From Andrena cerasifolii (taxonomy: Eukaryota; Arthropoda; Insecta; Hymenoptera; Andrenidae), in contig NC_135124.1 of the NCBI RefSeq assembly GCF_050908995.1, positions 5,952,001-6,016,000 on the forward strand: a DNA stretch of 64,000 bases. The letters run 5' to 3'. Numbering within the stretch: position 1 is the stretch's first letter; the number at the start of each line of letters is the position of its first letter. The notes beneath the pieces were generated by a model. That model saw nothing but the letters and a program-made list of their open reading frames with translations. It was not told where the DNA came from and did not search any database. The translations under genes and the position numbers were made by a program. Of the stretch, positions 23,889 to 35,884 are shown in pieces.

Positions 23889-26210
23889 TAAGAAAAATAA
23901 AAATAATTATTAAACGCTTTCTTGTCTTCAAGACCTGAATTAGAAAAACAGGGGATGACGTGTGAACTGGTATCTATATGAAATATTTTAATCCCTGGAG
24001 TGGTGAGTTGAAGAGATATTTTCAGTGCAATATTCCTTCAAATTAAAAATTCTAAATTTCATATTAATCTCTCAAAGAACTGTAGGTCTTACATTTTCTT
24101 AATAAGCGCAAAGACAATGAATTAGACGTCGTTAAAATCCGCTACAAATGGCAGCAAACGACACTTGAAGTACCAGAATTTGTGCGATCATAAAGAACCG
24201 CGTAAAATTTAATAATCGCGCGTTTTAATTTTCCATCTCGTGATGCGCTTTTATGGTCTCCATCCCTCATCCAATGTTTTCCCCGTGGCTCCAATTTTCG
24301 CGTTTCCAGTTGATTTGCATATTAAAAACTCCATTTGAATCCGACTCGTACAGTCTTCCGCGAGGGGCGCCTGGTCGTCGGCGGTGGTAAATTATTAGTG
24401 GCCAAGCGGGGGGTGGCTCAAAGTAAAACGTAAATGTAAATTCGCATCTGAGATTCGGTTTCCACCGCTCGAGACGGAAAAATCACTTTACGAGAAACCG
24501 AGTCAAATAAATAGCCTTTCACCGGCCAGGGTTAAACGCGACGCTCTATTTTTGTACGGGTTTCTCCAAGTCGATATTTTTTAATTAAAAACTGGACCTT
24601 GTGCGTCGCAAAGCCAATAAATTTCGCGTCGCTGGTTGGAAAATTATTCACCCGGAGAGGGGTGGAAGAATTTGTTCGTCTGGGAAGGAAAATCGTCGCG
24701 ATCAAGCGTAATTAAGTTTTTAAAGTTCGAGAAGTTACGGCGAACGGTCGGATATTAAATATGCATTAGTTGAACCAAAGACGGGGTGAAATTTCGCGAA
24801 ACGTCGAAAACTAGCTGTGGGGGGCGGAAAAATTCGAAATAAAAAAGAAAAGTTTTCAAGGGATTCTTAAAATGCATGATTAGCTCGTAATGAATATTTA
24901 CTGCAAAAGCGGCGTAAAAGACTGACGAATTTAACTTTCTGCTTCATCCCTGTCACGGTAACAAACTAAATGAAATAGTGATAATTTAATGCAGCAAGTT
25001 AAAATTCGAATGAAATTTCACTGAAGTCTGCCAATAAACGATAATCCCTAAATTCAAACCCCCACTCAGAGGTTATATCAAAATGACATGAAAATATTTT
25101 AAAAAAAAACCAATGCACCCTCCACTTTCGACGTTAAGCATCACATTACATAAACTAATGAAATAACTCACCCCTTACAATGAGACTATATTATTATAAA
25201 CCACCCTGCCAGTCCTCCACCTTCAACATTAAAATGCTACCGTACTTCGCCATTAACCAGATCAGCTCACCCCAAACGGGGTGCAAAGTTCAAGTCACTC
25301 CTCGCGTTCGTTCCCCCCCCAACACATTTGCCCCCAAGAATATTTCACTCGCGCCGCTTTTCCACGCCAGGTTGAGGGCTAATTGAGCTGCGCTTTCCTA
25401 CGCCCTTCGCCCAAGCGACCAGTCACCGTTCCATCGGCCACGAACTCTCCTCTTTACGCGGGTCGTTTTCCCGCCCCCGTCGATAAAGATTTCGAGCAGC
25501 CTCTACCTGTCGGCGCTGCCAAGTCGCGAGACATTCACCCCCGCCCGCGATAATGGACGCGACGAAGGGGTGGTATCCGCCCTGGCGAACCGTAACGACC
25601 GAACGTAATTAGCTTTCCCAAGGGTGGGGGGTGGAGGGGGCGAAAAGCGAGCCGGGGGACTCCTTTTCACGATGGAAGAAGGAGACGTCACTCGCAGATT
25701 ATCTCTACGGTAAATTAACCCGGCAAGGGGTGGTATCGTTCATCTTTCACCGACGTCCCCGTATCGGCGGCTGCTCTCGAACGCGAGCCAACCAACCCCC
25801 CTCGAGATACCGTTCGTCGAGCTTTCGACGCTGCATTTCGAGACGAAGCTCGTGCAAGCTGAAAGTTGCCCTTGCTCAACATTTTCCTTGGATAAATGGA
25901 GAGCTCTAAGGAGGGGTGTTTTCGAGAGACTCGGAACACTGAGCCTCCCTTGGAGACGCCTTGATTCTTCCCGGCGAGATTGATTTTCGACTTTATCCGT
26001 TCCAGGGTTTCTCGCTGGGTGACGGGGCTTTGTAAACGTGTGACGTGAGTTGCTGTAGGATAAGTTCCCATGCACCGGAGAGATAGTAATAGTACCTAAT
26101 AGAGTTGCTTTGATTCTGGATGATCTTAATACATAGAGTGGGAAAGTAACAGGCAACGCTTCGTATATTTACACGGTAATAGTAAGAAGAGGGTTACGAG
26201 ATTGTATTAA

Positions 26211-26492
26211 CCCTTTAGCGTCGGCAGATCCCGTTGAAGGAAAAATGTGCCATTTTATTTATATCGTTAGAAATGGCCTGAATTTTTATATTCTTATGTA
26301 ATTTTTTTTTCAGAGGTTAAAGTGAATAAAACAAATGAATACAGGGTTCAGGTAGATCCATTTTTCTTCAATGAATAACGCTACTCTAAACATGTACTAC
26401 TTAATCTGGTGCCACCAACGAATTGCGCGTGCTAACTGCAAAACGGCAAACAAATGGAGTGTATCATATATGATACGTCTGGCGCTAAAGGG
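26211..26492. mobile_element. piggyBac-like MITE
   Basis: The left end CCCTTTAGCGTCGGCAGA follows TTAA (26207-26210); the right end TCTGGCGCTAAAGGG is followed by TTCA (26493-26496), probably a mutated TTAA. Inverted ends of about 15 bases and a TTAA target fit non-autonomous piggyBac elements. The 282-bp interior is AT-rich and non-coding. A second CGAAGGGTTAAG end at 27019-27030 shows another relic close by. Confidence 0.7.
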
Positions 26493-27803
26493 TTCATAGT
26501 GACGTGTTGTGGGGGATACTGATGACGTTCGTTATGGTGGTTTTGAATGTTTATCACAAAAGTGTTTTTGTTGAAGTTACCCCTTTTCTGATTCGTTGAC
26601 ACACCTCTTTTTTCGATCAACTTTGACATACCAGGGTGGCTCACACCCAGAACAATTTTTGAACGACTGCCATTCTTGTCTCAAGAATCCAATCGTTATG
26701 AAAAAAATCATGGGCTAATTTTAAGGTCTGTAGAATGTATTCCAATAGTTTTTTGGCTGAAATTTCTTCACAGTTTTTGTAAAAAAAATCTAGATTACCA
26801 CGTGTCGAGAAAACACGAAGAAAATCTTCAAAAAATTGTAAGTTTTACATATTCCAATATTAGAAGCTAAAAATCTACAGAGTTATTGTTCAGATATAAT
26901 ATTTTGAGAGAAAAAATAGTTTGTAAATCGGCTTTGAAGAAAAGGTATTTATTTTACATATAGAAGGTAGAGAGCGTCAAAATCAGCTTATGGGTTGCTC
27001 ACACCCAGAGTGTCAACGAAGGGTTAAGTTTGCATTGTGCAGGGTCTACTAGTTCTTCAGGTTCTACCGAATTGGGTGATAGATTCTTGTAGAATTTAAG
27101 TAGATACCTATTAAATATTCTTTCATGGTAAAATTCTTGATAATCCAAAGTCCACTGACTTCGAGGGAAGACAAAAGAGTCCTCGATAACTCAGTGAACT
27201 GAATAAAAATTGCTGCATTCTGTACCGTATACCGAATGGTGTTGTTTCCACCGGAGAAACCATGATTTTTTTATTTTCGTTCCATCAGCGAGCTATCAAC
27301 GCACTCCTATCAATTTTGCATCAATCGCGGGACCTGGCGTTTCGCATCGATTGATAATTGATTGGATTCGAAAACCCATTTGCATATTCCCCAAATTATT
27401 TTTCCATCCATAATTTATTCCCGCTCCATGCAAGCATTCTGCTGACAGTCCATTCCATGTTTGAATGTTTAACACGAAGGAATAATTCGCGCCAGCAAAC
27501 TGGGCAAATGTTGTGCTTTACGCCAACAGTTCAATTTTATGATTTAACGTTGATTTCTTCCGGCACCCAAATTCTGTTTAAATTACCGTTACCTCGCTGA
27601 TTTATTTTTACATTTTGGTTCTTTTCATATGTCATGTTTAATACGTCAAACTTTGTCGATACTGAAATTCAGCGAAGCATTCACAAAAATATTCTTCGCA
27701 ACGAAGAATTATAAACTGAAATTTTATTCTAAATTTTCGATTCATTTTTTCGGGAGATATCGCTTTTCTTTTAGAATTGTGGCATATACTTAAGGCATAT
27801 ACC

Positions 27804-28062
27804 CAGTGATGCTAGAATCGTGGGATGTGGGACAAACGCTTACCCCCACTATGACTTACCGTCGTCCCCCACTTTCTTCGCATCGCACTGCACACAAGCA
27901 TATCCCTACTCCTGTCCGTGTGCTCGGCAGCCCAACAGCAGCTCACCTGGAGAGGAGTAGGGATATGCTTGTGTGCAGTGCGATGGGAAGAAAGTGAGGG
28001 ACGACGGTAGGTCATAGTGGGGGTAAGCATTTGTCCCACGTCCCACGATTCTGGCATCACTG
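27804..28062. mobile_element. hAT-like MITE with perfect 8-bp target duplication
   Basis: The 259-bp element begins CAGTGATGCTAGAATCGTGG and ends CCACGATTCTGGCATCACTG. The 8-bp word CATATACC lies immediately on both sides (27796-27803 and 28063-28070), the length made by hAT transposases. The arms pair over about 120 bases around a 30-base spacer, so a transcript would form a long hairpin. No coding sequence. Confidence 0.92.
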
Positions 28063-29380
28063 CATATACCACTGAACTTAGATTCCGATTTAAAAGATTT
28101 TCTTGCAAGCTCGTCTATACAATACAGGTCACCTAATATTAGAATATAACTTCTAAGATATAGGTATCTACCTCCATTGTTTTCGATGATAAGAGACAAC
28201 GTCTATTGCAAGAAATCCTTGTTTCAAGGGACCTCGATCTTAAACCTGTGTATTACATAGTGATCTACGGATCAAATAAATATTGTCCGACTATTAAGGT
28301 TTCCTAAACCAGGGTGCACACGCAGTGAAACTCGAGGATAATTTAACTATGGGGTATTTGCCAGACCAAGGTTCACAAGACCCATTACGTTCTGGAACAA
28401 TAGTAGAAATTTTGACCATTTCAGATGTGTCTGATTCTTCAGGTCCTGCAAGGGATTCATGTAAAGAAGCCTACAGATGTTCCCCCCTGTGTTTTATAAC
28501 CCCCAGCTCAGTACCGCCCTGCAACACCTTGGTTTCGAAACACCAGAGACACCTCAGACTTTAATGTCAGGTGAAAACTCGCAGTCTAGCCACCTGCAGC
28601 CCTCAACGTTGATAAACTAGCTCAGGAACCCCGGGATCGCTAGTTTCCGTCCCGGGGACATTAAAGGTTTAAAAGACCCATGGGCGCGAGCCCCAAGCAC
28701 TGGGGACAAGCTTTACGCACAGGCCAGTTTGATCGTTTAAAATTCATATACTTCGTGCGACTCCGCTTGGAAACCGGCGATGCAATGCGTGAAAAATCCG
28801 CCAATGTTTTCCGGTGTACGCGAAAAACGATTTGCGCGCGCGCGAGCAGAGGGTGCGAAAACAAGGCGACCAAACGGGGGCGTTAAATTTTCATTAACGA
28901 AAATTACGAAGCGGGCCACGCCGCCCGGCCGCTGATAGTTCCATGCAATTATTTTAAGCGCGCCCCGTATAAATCAGCTGACCGAACCAAATGAACTCTG
29001 AATAACAGTTCACACCGAATAGAGCCGGAGGGACGCGTCCGCGAAAACACCGACACGGACTCGTAATTAAAAAGGAGAAAAAAACGTTTAATAGTTTCTG
29101 GTCCCGCCTCGCAATTTGTCTCCGGACCGCGATAAAGTCGTACTCGCACGATGCCTCGTGAGAAACCGACTTTGTTGTCCTTGCAGAAATGGAATTATCT
29201 GGTGTCCTCGTATTGTTTGTCGGTTTTAATTGCTGCAGCTTTTTGTTCTGGGTCAGTCGGGCTCCGTTAAGCGTAGAAGGGACTACAATAGGATTTTCGA
29301 GAAGCATAACTCTTTCTGGGGCCTCTTAGAAGACAAATTGATCGAGGTAATGATAGAGAAATTAGAAAAATGGTAAGTTA

Positions 29381-30261
29381 GGACTAGGCAACACATACCG
29401 ACTGTAAGTCGTGCGCAAATCCTGTGACAGTCGGCCCGACATTACGACTCAACTGTTTTGTCGCTGGGTGTGCGCAAACAGCCGACATTCTATCGTTGCT
29501 AATCTCTTTCTTCTGGAGGGATTGCGAGTTTCATTTCTGTATTTTGACAAGTAATATAGGGCCTTAACAAACTCAAAACTTTGTCCTAACTTTGTACGCT
29601 CATTCTAAAGTAAGCAAAGAATTTGTCTGAATATTTGTTTAATGTTTCGAACATAGTATAAACTTTTTTTCTTTCTGAAGTTTTTCACTGTATAATGGAA
29701 TCCAGTATCTCCGTTTTATTTTTTTCTTCCTTATGATTTTAAGTCGAATAGCAAGCGCACAAAACGCGGCTAGAGAGAAACGTAATATCCGCATCTACTT
29801 CTCGTCGTAGGAGTCGGAAAACGGGAGCCCACAGCGCCGGGAATCGAACCCGAGCCGTCCGCGTGCTGATCAGTCGCCTTTGCCACCACGGCTACGCCGA
29901 CTCTCCACGGTCCCTGTCTTCCGAACTCCTCATAAATGGACGCCACCTATGGGCCTCATCGCACAACATAGGCCGTTGCCTAAATGCCGGTTGCCTACTA
30001 CATGGTCAACGTCACAGACCTACTGATATTCGGACCGACAGAGCGACACTTTTGTCATTTGTGTGTCCACATCCATGTACAATGCATTGACCACCGACAG
30101 TCGGCCGACTTAAAAAGTCCGAAGCAGTCGCAGGTGCCCGCCGATTGAACGACTGATCCTTGTCTTGTCGTCTCTGTGTGCGCGTCTCCATATGTCACGT
30201 AGGTCCTGGCATAAACGACAGGACTATCGTACGACTTACAGTCGTACGTATAGCCTAGCCC
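29381..30261. mobile_element. PIF/Harbinger-like element
   Basis: The inverted ends are GGACTAGGCAACACATACCG then ACTGTAAGTCGT on the left, and the complement of GGGCTAGGCTATACGTACGACTGTAAGTCGT on the right. TTA stands directly outside both (29378-29380 and 30262-30264). GG-rich ends with a TTA duplication are the mark of PIF/Harbinger elements. The 881-bp interior has no transposase; it contains the tRNA-like unit at 29750-29906, which looks like a later insertion. Confidence 0.8.
29750..29906 (-). mobile_element. tRNA-derived SINE-like unit
   Basis: On the minus strand the sequence has a good polymerase III A box (TAGCCGTGGTGG, 29894-29883) and a perfect B box (GGTTCGATTCC, 29850-29840), spaced about 33 bases apart as in a tRNA. 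The acceptor and anticodon stems do not fold as a normal tRNA and no CCA-ready end is seen, so it is a tRNA-related SINE head rather than a gene. The edges are uncertain and no target duplication was found. Confidence 0.65.
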
Positions 30262-31779
30262 TTAGGGAGTAACCAAGTACTCGGGTATTAAAATTGAGAA
30301 ATTTAGACAGGGTGGAATTGTTGAGTTTTTTGCTACTGGGAAGCTCGTTTATCATTGTAGTTGTCGGGAGAGAAAATTGGTGTGTCAAGTATTAATCATG
30401 TGCTCGAGTACTGAAATCGAGAACTCCGCAGACAGTGGAGCAGAATAATATAGACATTAATGATCCCGCTCCTCATTCACCTGTCATTTTCCGTTGCATT
30501 TCTGAAACGTCCTGGTGCAACAATTCTTGTGACAAGTAGAGGGCCGTAAATTAATATGTTAATTACGTCTTGCTGGCGTATAAATTCATTTGCGGAGTCA
30601 CGTTCCTCGCGACATGTTTATTACAGACAGCAAGTCCGCAAGGATATTTATGAACATTTTTATGCACGGCCTGGGATGCGGCGTCCAGGAGGAAAAATTA
30701 AATTTAAAAGTTAAGTTATAAAGTTTAGAGAAAAAAATTTCATTCTGTTTACTGCGATGACCACGGCCACGTTCTCGCTCACAGACACGCGGGTGCACAC
30801 ACTGCTCGCCGGTTTAATTCAATTCGCGATGGAATTGTGGCCAACGGTTTGATCGCTGGGGAAATATTTCTATTTAAATCGGATCGTCGATACGACACCG
30901 TCGCTGTACAGACACCTTTTCTCCGTATCTGCGCTGTTATTTCTGACTTCCTTCGCGACGCTGGGGACACGTTAGTGAATCGAGGCTGCATTATCAATAA
31001 CTTATATGCTCCTAAAAACGGTTATCCGGCGACCTGCAACGTATCGGACTTTGCGAATCCTCGGTGAATATTTCATAAGCCAGGGGCTTATAAATATGAC
31101 GTTCGCATTCTAAATAGCTGCATTATGGCTCGCGCTGGCTTTTTGTTTTAAAGTGTTTTGTTCACTTTTAAATGCTACCGCGAGTAATATATGTTTCCGG
31201 CACTAAAGTGCTAGGAAACACATTTGTCTCTAGAGGATAGCATTGTTTACACAGAGAGTAATTACACGATGAAAATAAAAGGAAATTTTCCCGATTTTCA
31301 GGAATTACGAGCAGTACAGAGCATGCATTCAATTTTTCACAGTATATCGTTCAATATATCGCTCTGACCTGTCTCGAATAGTCGAGAGTAATTTCAGCTG
31401 GCACAGGAAATGAAAGAATTCTACGTGAAACCTATGACGACCATTTTCTGCGATAGTAAATAAGGTGAATTTAAGTATCCTCGTCTCTAAAGATTCGATC
31501 ATTTAAGCGCAATTGTTAAAACGATAATTTTAATTTCATATTTTGAGAACATTAATTCAAACCAATGGCGGACTTATCGTAGATCTTACTACTTCCCAAA
31601 GTCTTTATATTGTTATTTCACCAATTCTATTCTAAACAGGGAGCAACGCACGAGAATTTCATCGTTCTAAAAAGGTAGAAATATCCCGATAGATTGACAC
31701 GAAGCGTTTCGATACGTATCGAATCCCTTCCTTCCAGGTGAAAACAATCGCTACGAGCGACACGCGCATCGATCATTTG

Positions 31780-32092
31780 CGAATTCCAATTACGCCCAAA
31801 TCGCCCGTGAATTTCATTAGGCTAGGTTTCCTTATACGCGACTGGACGCATCGTCATGAATTTCAGTCGATTTTCTCGAAAATGAAGCGCGATATGAAAA
31901 AAAGTTACTCTTTCTTTTCGACTTATGACAATTAAATAAGTCGATAAAAACGAATACAATTTTTTAATATTGCGCTTCGTTTTCGAGAAAATCGACTTTG
32001 AAATTCTTGACGATGCGTCCAGCCGCGTATAAGGAAACCTACCCTAACGAAATTCACTGGCGATTAGGGCGTCAGTGGAATTCGCCCCATAT
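31780..32092. repeat. inverted repeat with ~115-bp arms
   Basis: The left arm (31780-31898, starting GCGAATTCCAATTACGCCCA) is repeated inverted at 31973-32091 (ending CAGTGGAATTCGC), about 85-90 percent alike; the central 75 bases are unpaired. The arms share GGTTTCCTTATACGCG and TCGATTTTCTCGAAAA. Clear target duplications are missing; it is probably a foldback MITE. Confidence 0.75.
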
Positions 32093-33695
32093 CGGTAATG
32101 TCATAGACTTGAATACGCTGGGTTTTTTGCTCACCTAAACGGGTCGATCTAATGAGTTCACGATACACCCGCCTTTGTTTGACATTGAGTTCCCTATTTT
32201 CCCAAAGTACTCACGAAATGCATATTTCCGTTGCGCCTGAACTTTGCACACCTGACACAAAGTTTCGACATACCTTTAATTTGCAATTACACCTAAATCT
32301 CACGCGTTCGAATTCTGATTGTCATTGGGCAATGAATTACGTCGCAGTTTTTAATAAAGTGATTACGTCCGTCTCCTTTCAGCGTACTTCGGCCAGCAGT
32401 CAATAAAATGAAGCTCGAGGAAGCCACTGCTATTTATTAAAAGGGGCAGCACTGTTAAGGAACGACGTTCAAATAGAAATTGACGACAGAGTTTAATTGA
32501 CAGAGTTCTCCGCTATAACAACTGTTGGGGGGTTTTATTTGCCCTCGGTGGAATTTCATCCGATATGATTAATGAGGAACGAAGTCAATCCGCAGGAACT
32601 CTTGACAAACATCAGTTCTACCTGGAAGCCCTCGAGACATACGATGCAAGTGAAATGAAACATACCTCTACAACAAATTTCAAGATCAGTACGTATTTTG
32701 GTATTAATTTTCTATAGTAAGTTCCAATCACTTCCCACGAATAATATACCTCACTCTCCCTCGATTTCTCAACATTCAGAAGCGTTTGCATTGCCGATAT
32801 TCTCCTCAAACTTAGTAACAGTGTGGCTTCGGAGCCAGAGGAAGAAAAAGTTGTAGCAATCAGAAATCACCTTCCCCTCACCTTCTAATTAACTCGATCC
32901 CCATGCACGTTTCCATTGAACTCGGCAAACAGCGACGCAAAAATTCAATTAAAACAGCCCCGCCCTCTTTCGCCCTGTTCTTTTTGCTCGGAGTTAATTC
33001 GCCAGCGGCCCCCGGGCCCCTCGCCACCGTTCCCGTCGCGAAAATGTTCTCCGTTCCCGCGTCGGCCCCGTCGTGGAAGCGACGCGAAAATTCGATTCTC
33101 GACGATTCGTCACGGTTAACGCTGGTCGTCGCGGCGCCACGCTCGATTTACGAGGATTACAGACCGCTTATTGCCGCGCGCACCCCCTCGCGCGGGGGTG
33201 TAAACGAGCGCGGGCCAATCCTACGTGCTATCGTCGTATTAACGCTTGTCCTCCAGCGGATGTCATCGTTTTAGCGAAGAACGGAAGGAGGAAAGATCCT
33301 TTTTGGAAGGTGTCTCTCTCGCGTTATTACATTACAATTGATTATTTTACTTTTACCAATGCACTTGGATCGTGTGTTAATACCTTTTTTAGTTGTAATT
33401 CCTTAATGACAATGATTTTATATATACCTGTGTCTATTCATTTTTATTTTTAAATTGGTGTTTTCTAAGATAATTCAACGAATTTTAGACGGAATAATTT
33501 GAAAGATATGTGTAACATGAGATAAAGTTATTTCTCGTTCATTAAGGTGAATTTTATGCACCATAGTCGTTTAGTTAGCAGACCTGTGGGGTATTTTTAG
33601 TCAAACTCGAAGTGCAGAAAATTACTTGAACTGCACTAAAGGTACCTACAGTTGTATGTATTGCGTTTGAAGAATTACTTAATTTTACGAATACG

Positions 33696-34678
33696 GATAA
33701 CACTGTGCAACTAAATTGAACTTTTTCTCTGTTCTGTAACATTCAACAGCCGTTTCCTATTGATTTTTGTGTGCTGAAAACGAATCCGCAAACCGTTTAT
33801 CGCCATCACCCTTAGTTTTCGAGAAATTAGATTTTGAAAAAAATGCAAATTTTCAAATTTGAACATCTTTTGTGTTCAAACAATAATAGTTATTCGGTTG
33901 CATGGTCTGTCAATTTATTCTATGAACCCTCCCGAATACAACGATATAAGTTATTGCATTCTGAACATTTAAATATGTTTAAACAAGGATCAAAGGGAAA
34001 AGAACACCCCAGATGCACCCATTTTTGCAGATATCTTTCAATTTATTTCCAAAACTAAGGGTCTAGGAGAAAATCTGACTACTCCACGCGATGTAGCAGA
34101 CAATTTTCCTTCGGAAAGCATCAACAGAAGTGGTAAAACACCTTTTGTTTTCAATACAGAAGCGAAATAGTTTGGTAAAACGTGCGGCGCGGACAGTGGT
34201 AGTCAACGGCGGCGCGTGATTCACTGCCGCTCAGCGTAATTCCTTCGCTTAACGCGCGTGACTACCACTGTCGGCGCCGCACGTTTTGCCAGACTATTTC
34301 GCTTCTGTATTGAAAACAAAAGGTGTTTTACCACTTCTGTTGATGCTTTCCGAAGGAAAATTGTCTGCTACATCACGTGGAGTAGTCAGATTTTCTCCTA
34401 GACCCTTAGTTTTGGAAATAAAATTAAAGATATCTGCAAAAATGGGTGCACTTCGGGTGTTATTTTACCTTTGATAGTTGTTTAAACATATTTAAATGTT
34501 CATAATGCACCAATAACTTATATCGCTGTATTCGGGAGGGTCTATAGAATAATTTGACGTAACAAGCAACCGAATAACTATTACTGTTTCGACACAAAAA
34601 ATGTTGAAAGTTGAAAATTTGCAGCTTTTTTTCAAAATCGAATTTCTCAAAAACTGTGGCTGTTGGACAGTGTAATCA
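33696..34678. mobile_element. foldback element, copy 2, in the exon E-F intron
   Basis: Same family and orientation-symmetric structure as 108-1155. The stretches 34075-34420 and 480-825 are almost identical, including the central block with two CACTGCCGCTCAGCG-type segments. The right arm lacks the outer part found in copy 1: after AATTTCTCAAAAACTGTGG it jumps to the terminal GGCTGTTGGACAGTGTAAT motif, so about 80 bases are deleted. Its right end lies about 26 bases inside the intron from the donor of exon E (34704). High similarity of the two copies suggests recent movement or gene conversion. Confidence 0.85.
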
Positions 34679-34704
34679 ATGTAACATTTCAAAAAATTAC
34701 TCAC

Positions 34705-34848
34705 CGTTTTCTTCAGGCGAGATATCGGCGACATGTTAAGGCCAGCAATGATCGCCATCAACGAGTTGAAGTTACCAATGTTGAAGCATTCACGGGCAGT
34801 TTCGATCCAATATTCAACGACACGGACGCGTTGCTTCTTTTTTGCGTG
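34705..34848 (-). CDS. RasGEF1: RASGEF1-family gene, exon E (catalytic core, NIGNFNSLMAI block)
   Basis: The 144-base exon encodes 48 residues (235-282): HAKKKQRVRVVEYWIETARE, then CFNIGNFNSLMAIIAGLNMS and PISRLKKT. The F-N-I-G-N-F-N-S-L-M-A-I-I motif is the most conserved block of CDC25-type exchange domains and contacts the GTPase. The acceptor is GTTTTGCAG before 34848; the donor ACG|GTGAGT follows 34705; phase 0 at both ends. The intron to exon D is only 128 bases. Downstream, the end of a 1 kb foldback element lies about 26 bases from the donor. Confidence 0.96.
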
Positions 34849-34976
34849 CTGCAAAACCGCGGACGGGATTGTTCGTTAAATATTTCATCCTCGAAATATG
34901 AAGGTACAGTAGAAATTCGTATAATGAAATGCTCTCCACTTTCTATATTAAATCTAGGTCTCTTGACATCATTTAC

Positions 34977-35090
34977 CTTGCACACTTCGGTTGCTACGAA
35001 ATAGCTCAGTCTATTAAACCATTGGACGTACGATTCGAGATTGCGCGTTTTCTTCATGTCCTTAAAGGATGTTTCCAGATGAGGAGATTC
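34977..35090 (-). CDS. RasGEF1: RASGEF1-family gene, exon D (catalytic domain, YVxWFNRLSYFVATE block)
   Basis: The 114-base exon encodes 38 residues (197-234): ESPHLETSFKDMKKTRNLES, then YVQWFNRLSYFVATEVCK. It matches the KKTRNLEAYVEWFNRLSYLVATEIC segment of RASGEF1 proteins; the first ten residues are the variable linker. The acceptor is CTAAATAG before 35090, poorer in pyrimidines than usual, and the donor AAG|GTAAAT. Both ends are phase 0. The 620-base intron before it contains a complete piggyBac-like MITE (35304-35561). Confidence 0.92.
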
Positions 35091-35303
35091 CTATTTAGAC
35101 ACAGCGCGAAAAACAATTAAACATCTTCGCACAAGCGCGTCCTTTATTCGCACTAAACTACCGAACCCAAAACCCAAAGATTCTACTCGAAAACCTCGCG
35201 AAGGCATAGAGTTGCATAAAACGAATAATTCAGTGACAAAAATAAAAAGCGACTTTACTGCCACAAACCACGACATCTGAATTAAATACTGTGAGCAGTT
35301 TAA

Positions 35304-35561
35304 CCCTTCGTGGCCACACGGGATGTGTCGCACCGCAGGCAATTTTTTTCTCTTGGCAATATTTCTGTAAATTTTTAGACCTCGATATTAAAATTTAACA
35401 ATTTGATGAATTTTAATAAAAAAAAATCGTTTGTTTCCGCAACTATTTTCTCAACTAATAAGATTCAAAAATACAAAAATGCTAACTGAAAAATGACGCT
35501 GGGGTTGCAGTGAACCACATGTGACAAATTTGTGATTATAAGAAGCTGTGACCACGAAGGG
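35304..35561. mobile_element. piggyBac-like MITE in the exon C-D intron
   Basis: The 258-bp element has 15-base inverted ends, CCCTTCGTGGCCACA on the left and TGTGACCACGAAGGG on the right, one mismatch, and perfect TTAA on both sides (35300-35303, 35562-35565). This is the textbook form of a piggyBac-mobilised MITE. The interior has no coding frame. It lies in the 620-base intron between exons C and D, 150 bases from the acceptor of exon D's upstream neighbour (35711). Confidence 0.88.
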
Positions 35562-35710
35562 TTAAAATTCTGCAATAAAAAATTTAAAAATAATAAATAA
35601 ACCCAAATAGATATCCAAATTCACAGAGAGATAACGACACGAAGGTTCAGCGATAAAAAAGCTACAAATACAGGGGCGTTCGATCGGACGAATAGAACGC
35701 GGACACGTAC

Positions 35711-35827
35711 CTTGGCGAAGGCTTGGACGAATTCTTCGGGGCCGATGTAAGACAGCCTCTCGAGTTCCACGTGGGTCAACTGCTGTGCGAGAACCGTGGC
35801 GGAGGGGCACAGCTCTGTGATGTCCAC
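35711..35827 (-). CDS. RasGEF1: RASGEF1-family gene, exon C (start of catalytic RasGEF domain)
   Basis: The 117-base exon encodes 39 residues (158-196): VDITELCPSATVLAQQLTHV, then ELERLSYIGPEEFVQAFAK. The LAQQLTHIELERL and YIGPEEFVQAF blocks are the first conserved region of the CDC25-type exchange domain; human RASGEF1B is nearly identical here. The acceptor is TTTTTCAG before 35827, the donor AAG|GTACGT after 35711, and both ends are phase 0. A strongly G-rich plus-strand stretch (35885-35960), C-rich in the transcript, lies just upstream of the acceptor. It is separated from exon B by a 17.5 kb intron full of repeats. Confidence 0.94.
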
Positions 35828-35884
35828 CTGAAAAACGAGGTGACAGTTCCATTGGGTTAAAGTGTCGGTGGGAAAGCTTCTGCT

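Larger units (their letters stand above)
17553..34704 (-). other. intron between exons F and E
   Basis: This 17.2 kb intron carries the LTR-like stretch, LINE fragment, nested elements at 21571-22027, elements at 23213, 26211, 27804, 29381, 31780 and the foldback copy at 33696. The sequence at 22430-22990 is CpG-rich and holds a 168-codon minus-strand frame (22488-22994) with no recognisable domain; 24200-25500, 28680-29160 and 32880-33290 are further CpG-rich stretches without coding signal. Confidence 0.7.

Noticed and set aside
27812..28199. Frames on both strands with near-identical peptides ESWDVGQ.LTPTMTYRRP
   Set aside because: Produced by the two arms of the hAT-like MITE at 27804-28062, not by a gene.
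29830..29906. Functional tRNA gene
   Set aside because: A and B boxes are good but the acceptor and anticodon stems do not fold properly, and it sits inside a transposon.
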